From: Clostridiaceae bacterium
GTDB lineage: Bacteria; Bacillota; Clostridia; DSM-8532
NCBI GenBank assembly: GCA_012520615.1
Contig: JAAYNX010000025.1
Location: 1-35,583 of the forward strand
Length of the DNA: 35,583 bases
Direction: 5' to 3'
The notes under the pieces were generated by a model. The model worked only from the letters and a program-made list of their open reading frames with translations. It searched no databases and had not been told where the DNA came from. Shown piece by piece: positions 33,144 through 35,583 of this stretch; positions within the stretch are counted from its first letter, which is position 1; the number at the start of each line of letters is the position of its first letter. The translations under genes were made by a program, and so were the position numbers.

Positions 33144-33350
33144 GACAAACTGTGCGAAAACTTTCTTCAGCATTATATTTTTGCAGATATAGCGGCTGTA
33201 GCTGACATTTGTCATCCTGAGCGTCAGCAAAGGATCTTTACGATTTAGCGCTCCGTGAAAACATCCGGTTTTCAAGTCGCTACGCAGTAGCTTGCAACCA
33301 ATCAGACTTCGTCTTCTTGGGCATTTGAAAATAGTTTGCGCACAGTTTGC
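33144..33350. mobile_element. MITE-like element with terminal inverted repeats
   Basis: ACAAACTGTGCGAAAACT (33145-33162) and the reverse complement of AGTTTGCGCACAGTTTGC (33333-33350) match at 16 of 18 positions. The ~207-bp element has no ORF. Its interior carries TTGTCATCCTGAGCGTCAGC, AAAGGATCTTT, resembling the GTCATCCTGAGCG...AAGGATCT intergenic repeats seen in many bacterial genomes, and a stretch shared with 9007-9106. I saw no clear target-site duplication. Confidence 0.6.
33191..33323 (+). repeat. Dispersed repeat copy B (inside the MITE-like element)
   Basis: This is the partner of copy A at 9007-9106. Relative to A it has an extra ~30 bases (TGTCATCCTGAGCGTCAGCA region) after the first shared block. 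Confidence 0.6.
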
Positions 33351-33442
33351 CGGGTTGTAATTAGAAATCAGGTGGGGTATAGTATTTTTAGTGTCAAATG
33401 AATTGATTTTGTTTTTATTACATATAAGGGAGGGCTTTATAT

Positions 33443-34273
33443 ATGAGTTGTGCTGATATTGTATTTATAGATATGTGCAAGGATATTTTGAATAACGGTT
33501 TTTCTGATGAGGGTACAAATGTGAGACCTAGATGGGATGACGGAGCCCCTGCCCATACCCGGAAAAGGTTTTGTGTAGTGAACAGATATGATTTATCCGA
33601 AGAGTTTCCCATACTGACATTAAGACCAACTAATCTCAAAGCTGCTATTGATGAAATTCTATGGATATGGCAAAAAAAGTCTAACAATGTAAATGATTTA
33701 AACAGCCATATATGGGATGCATGGGCTGATGAAAACGGCTCTATAGGCAAGGCTTATGGTTATCAACTAGGAAAAAAGCATAAGTATAAGGAAGGCGAAT
33801 TTGATCAAGTTGACAGGGTCATCTTCGACCTTAAAAATAACCCTTTAAGCCGCAGAATCATGACTAATATTTATAATCATGAAGATTTACATGCTATGAA
33901 TCTCTATCCATGTGCTTATAGCATGACCTTTAACGTGACCGGAAACAGGCTAAATGGAATCCTTAACCAGAGATCACAGGATGTATTGGTGGCAAATAAC
34001 TGGAATGTGGTTCAATACTCTGTATTATTGCATATGATTGCTCAAACAACAGGCTTTGAAGCAGGGGAGTTGGTTCATGTTATTGCCGACGCTCATATTT
34101 ATGACCGCCATGAGTCTTTGGTAAGAGAGCTTATTAGCAGGGAACCGAAAAAGGCTCCTAAGCTTTTAATAAACAAGGATGTAAAAGATTTCTACGATTT
34201 TAAGGTGGAGGACTTTGTTCTTGAAGGCTATGAACCACACCCGCAAATCAAAAATATCCCCGTTGCTGTTTAG
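33443..34273 (+). CDS. thyA: Thymidylate synthase
   Basis: A 276-residue folate-dependent thymidylate synthase that methylates dUMP to dTMP using methylene-tetrahydrofolate. The catalytic Cys157 is in LYPCAYSMTF; other signatures are QRSQDVLVANNWNV and ADAHIYDRHESLV. The substrate-binding arginine sits in LSRRIMTNIYN. AGGGAGGG lies before the ATG. The dihydrofolate produced is recycled by folA, which follows 118 bp later and is likely co-transcribed. Confidence 0.94.
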   Translation: MSCADIVFIDMCKDILNNGFSDEGTNVRPRWDDGAPAHTRKRFCVVNRYDLSEEFPILTLRPTNLKAAIDEILWIWQKKSNNVNDLNSHIWDAWADENGSIGKAYGYQLGKKHKYKEGEFDQVDRVIFDLKNNPLSRRIMTNIYNHEDLHAMNLYPCAYSMTFNVTGNRLNGILNQRSQDVLVANNWNVVQYSVLLHMIAQTTGFEAGELVHVIADAHIYDRHESLVRELISREPKKAPKLLINKDVKDFYDFKVEDFVLEGYEPHPQIKNIPVAV

Positions 34274-34391
34274 TAAACAGATTAAGATGTATTCAACCAT
34301 TCAGGCAGCAGATTTATGTTTAATAATACAGCGTATTTAGTGCAACTGGGATTACGGGTAAAACCTATGAAAGGATTATAGGATAGAAACT

Positions 34392-34916
34392 ATGCGAAAC
34401 GATCTTATCCTCATTGCTTCAGCCGACAGAAATTGGGGTCTGGGCAAGGACAATAAGCTTTTAAAAAGAATACCTGAGGATTTAAAGCGCTTTTCCGAGC
34501 TTACAAGGGGTAATGCAATAATTGTAGGGAGAAAAACCTTGGAATCATTTAAGGATAAAAAGCCATTACCGGATCGCATCAACATTGTCCTTACAAAAGA
34601 TAAAAATTACTATTGTGAAGGTGCGGTAATCATAAATAGTATTGAAGAGCTCTTTAATGAAATTGAAAAAATTAATGAGAAAGTTTTTGTATGCGGTGGT
34701 GCGACAATTTACAAGCAACTTTTGCCCTATTGTGAATCTGCCCTTATAACTCAAATTGATGAAGAATACGAAGCAGATACCTATTTGGTTAATTTAGAGG
34801 AGAACAGTAACTGGACAAAAACTGATGTGGGAGATTGGCAAGAAAGCCGTGCAGAGGTGCGGTTCAGGTATGTAGAATATATAAATAATAGACAGACTAA
34901 ACAGGATTGTGAATAG
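34392..34916 (+). CDS. folA: Dihydrofolate reductase
   Basis: A 174-residue NADPH-dependent reductase. Signatures are LIASADRNWGLGKDNKLL, the catalytic-acid segment IPEDLKRF, IVGRKTLESF, RINIVLTK and VFVCGGATIYKQLLPYCE. The residue before the IPED segment, where many enzymes have Trp, is Lys/Arg here (LLKRIPED). It regenerates tetrahydrofolate for ThyA. AGGAT and nearby purines precede the ATG. A bidirectional terminator separates it from the convergent mgsA. Confidence 0.94.
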   Translation: MRNDLILIASADRNWGLGKDNKLLKRIPEDLKRFSELTRGNAIIVGRKTLESFKDKKPLPDRINIVLTKDKNYYCEGAVIINSIEELFNEIEKINEKVFVCGGATIYKQLLPYCESALITQIDEEYEADTYLVNLEENSNWTKTDVGDWQESRAEVRFRYVEYINNRQTKQDCE

Positions 34917-34930
34917 ATCCAATAACCAGA

Positions 34931-34980
34931 AAAACGGCTGACAAGGAATTAAGTGTTACCCTGTCAACCGTTTTATTTTT
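34931..34980. terminator. Bidirectional terminator between folA and mgsA
   Basis: AAAACGG-C-TGACA-AGG pairs with CCT-G-TCA-A-CCGTTTT across a short loop. The T-rich tract on the plus side (TTTTATTTTT) and the A-run on the other side serve both convergent genes. Confidence 0.8.
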
Positions 34981-35455
34981 CTTGGAATTCGCTAAGTCTT
35001 TCTTGAATCTTCTTGTTATAGTTGATAATTCTGCGGTTGTATTCGCCATCCATGAGTGTTGATGCCAGTATAAAGTCTGCAGTAGCACGGTTGTTAGCTA
35101 TTGGAATGTCATATACTGCTGCAATTCTTAATAGAGCTTTAACATCCGGGTCATGTGGCTGTGCTTCAAGAGGATCCCAGAAAAATATCACCATGTCTAT
35201 TGCACCTTCTACAATACGTGAACCTATTTGGAGATCTCCCCCTAATGGCCCGCTGTTATAAGCACGAACCGGGAGTTCAACTTCCTCAGCAATAAGCCTG
35301 GCTGTTGTGCCGGTGCCGCATAGAAAATGCTTACGTAAAACAGTGATATTATCTTTAATCCATTCCACCAAGTCCTGTTTCTTATTGTCGTGAGCAATAA
35401 GCGCAATCCGCTTCTGCCTTGGGATGGGAATATTGACATAATCGTTTATTAACAT
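34973..35455 (-). CDS. mgsA: Methylglyoxal synthase
   Basis: A 160-residue enzyme that converts dihydroxyacetone phosphate to methylglyoxal and phosphate, a bypass of lower glycolysis when phosphate is short. Catalytic and phosphate-binding motifs are IALIAHDNKK, GTGTTARLI, SGPLGGDLQIG with the catalytic Asp, and DPLEAQPHDPDVKALLR with His and Asp. The perfect AAGGAGGTGA on the minus strand (complement of ~35461-35470) fixes ATG 35455; an in-frame upstream ATG at 35521 is not preceded by a site. Slightly longer than the ~150-residue E. coli protein at both ends. Confidence 0.94.
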   Translation of the reverse strand: MLINDYVNIPIPRQKRIALIAHDNKKQDLVEWIKDNITVLRKHFLCGTGTTARLIAEEVELPVRAYNSGPLGGDLQIGSRIVEGAIDMVIFFWDPLEAQPHDPDVKALLRIAAVYDIPIANNRATADFILASTLMDGEYNRRIINYNKKIQERLSEFQEK

Positions 35456-35568
35456 GTTTTTCACCTCCTTCTCATCAATTAAGCTAAGTATTTCATGCTT
35501 AGCTTCAAAACATTCTACCACAAAGTAGAAAAATAGTAAATATAGACGTGGAGATGTATAGATGCAGG

Positions 35569-35583
35569 TCGCAGCAGCTATGC
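35569..35583 (+). repeat. Start of another dispersed repeat copy at the window edge
   Basis: TCGCAGCAGCTATG is identical to 14 bases within copy D (24404-24417). The element is cut by the end of the window. Confidence 0.45.

Larger units (their letters stand above)
33053..33442. other. Gene-free stretch holding a MITE-like element
   Basis: No coding frame is convincing. It contains the speB leader (33053-33110), a 207-bp inverted-repeat-bounded element (33144-33350) and the thyA leader with a strong AGGGAGGG ribosome site. Confidence 0.6.

Noticed and set aside
1-35583. tRNA, rRNA, intact transposase or prophage genes
   Set aside because: No cloverleaf with CCA-type end, no rRNA core sequences and no full-length mobile-element protein were found by eye on either strand.

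Overview
The window reads as chromosome of a low-GC, endospore-forming anaerobic member of the Clostridia. Pointers are a SpoIVB sporulation peptidase, AT-rich intergenic DNA, Firmicutes-type Shine-Dalgarno sites (AAGGAGGTGA variants), TTG and GTG starts, and a clostridial set of genes: carboxyspermidine-route polyamine genes, a biotin-dependent decarboxylase/transcarboxylase set without biotin carboxylase, a DUF438 hemerythrin protein, and SLH and leucine-rich-repeat surface protein remnants. Cellulolytic clostridia (cluster III, Ruminiclostridium/Acetivibrio-like) are my best guess. That rests on recalled protein resemblance, not on a search.

Layout. 1-3.7 kb: polyamine pair (carboxy(nor)spermidine dehydrogenase and decarboxylase), a LysM protein and a two-CBS protein. 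3.7-4.7 kb: a graveyard of surface-protein fragments, with a leucine-rich-repeat remnant on the minus strand back to back with an SLH remnant on the plus strand. 4.7-7.2 kb: a lipoprotein, divergent from a diacylglycerol-kinase-like lipid kinase overlapping a PAP2 phosphatase. 7.2-9.3 kb: a decayed island bounded by ~118-bp inverted repeats, holding a truncated ABC ATPase and a broken ABC-2 permease. 9.4-11 kb: a TipAL-type MerR regulator with a 19-bp-spacer promoter, and a CPBP protease. 11.1-12.6 kb: a DEAD-box RNA helicase followed by a stray C-terminal fragment of a pyruvate carboxyltransferase. 12.7-15.2 kb: an FNR-like regulator with four cluster-type cysteines, a CRP/FNR-type palindrome, then DUF1858 and DUF438/hemerythrin/PAS genes. 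15.3-15.5 kb: a 57-residue DUF1328 membrane protein on the minus strand. 15.7-19.3 kb: a three-gene carboxyltransferase operon (12S-, 1.3S- and 5S-like) with a near-consensus promoter and tandem repeats at the predicted start site. 19.4-22.3 kb: manA, pgi, secG. 22.4-25.2 kb: uvrB and a divergent uracil-DNA glycosylase. 25.3-32 kb: spoIVB, pgeF, an orphan peptide-type solute-binding lipoprotein, a GNAT acetyltransferase and comEC. 32.2-35.5 kb: agmatinase (minus), a MITE-like element, thyA, folA and methylglyoxal synthase (minus).

How the parts work together. Agmatinase would make putrescine, which the carboxyspermidine pair would convert to spermidine. The biotin operon would move or release CO2 between oxaloacetate/pyruvate and an acyl-CoA. 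ManA and Pgi feed glycolysis and MgsA diverts triose phosphate. ThyA and FolA form the dTMP/folate cycle. The most coherent candidate for an under-described system is the FNR-like regulator plus operator plus DUF1858/DUF438 operon, which looks like a two-polypeptide counterpart of the ScdA/YtfE (RIC) iron-centre repair proteins. Intergenic DNA carries several copies of dispersed, partly palindromic repeats. I saw no rRNA, tRNA, CRISPR array, intact transposase or prophage.
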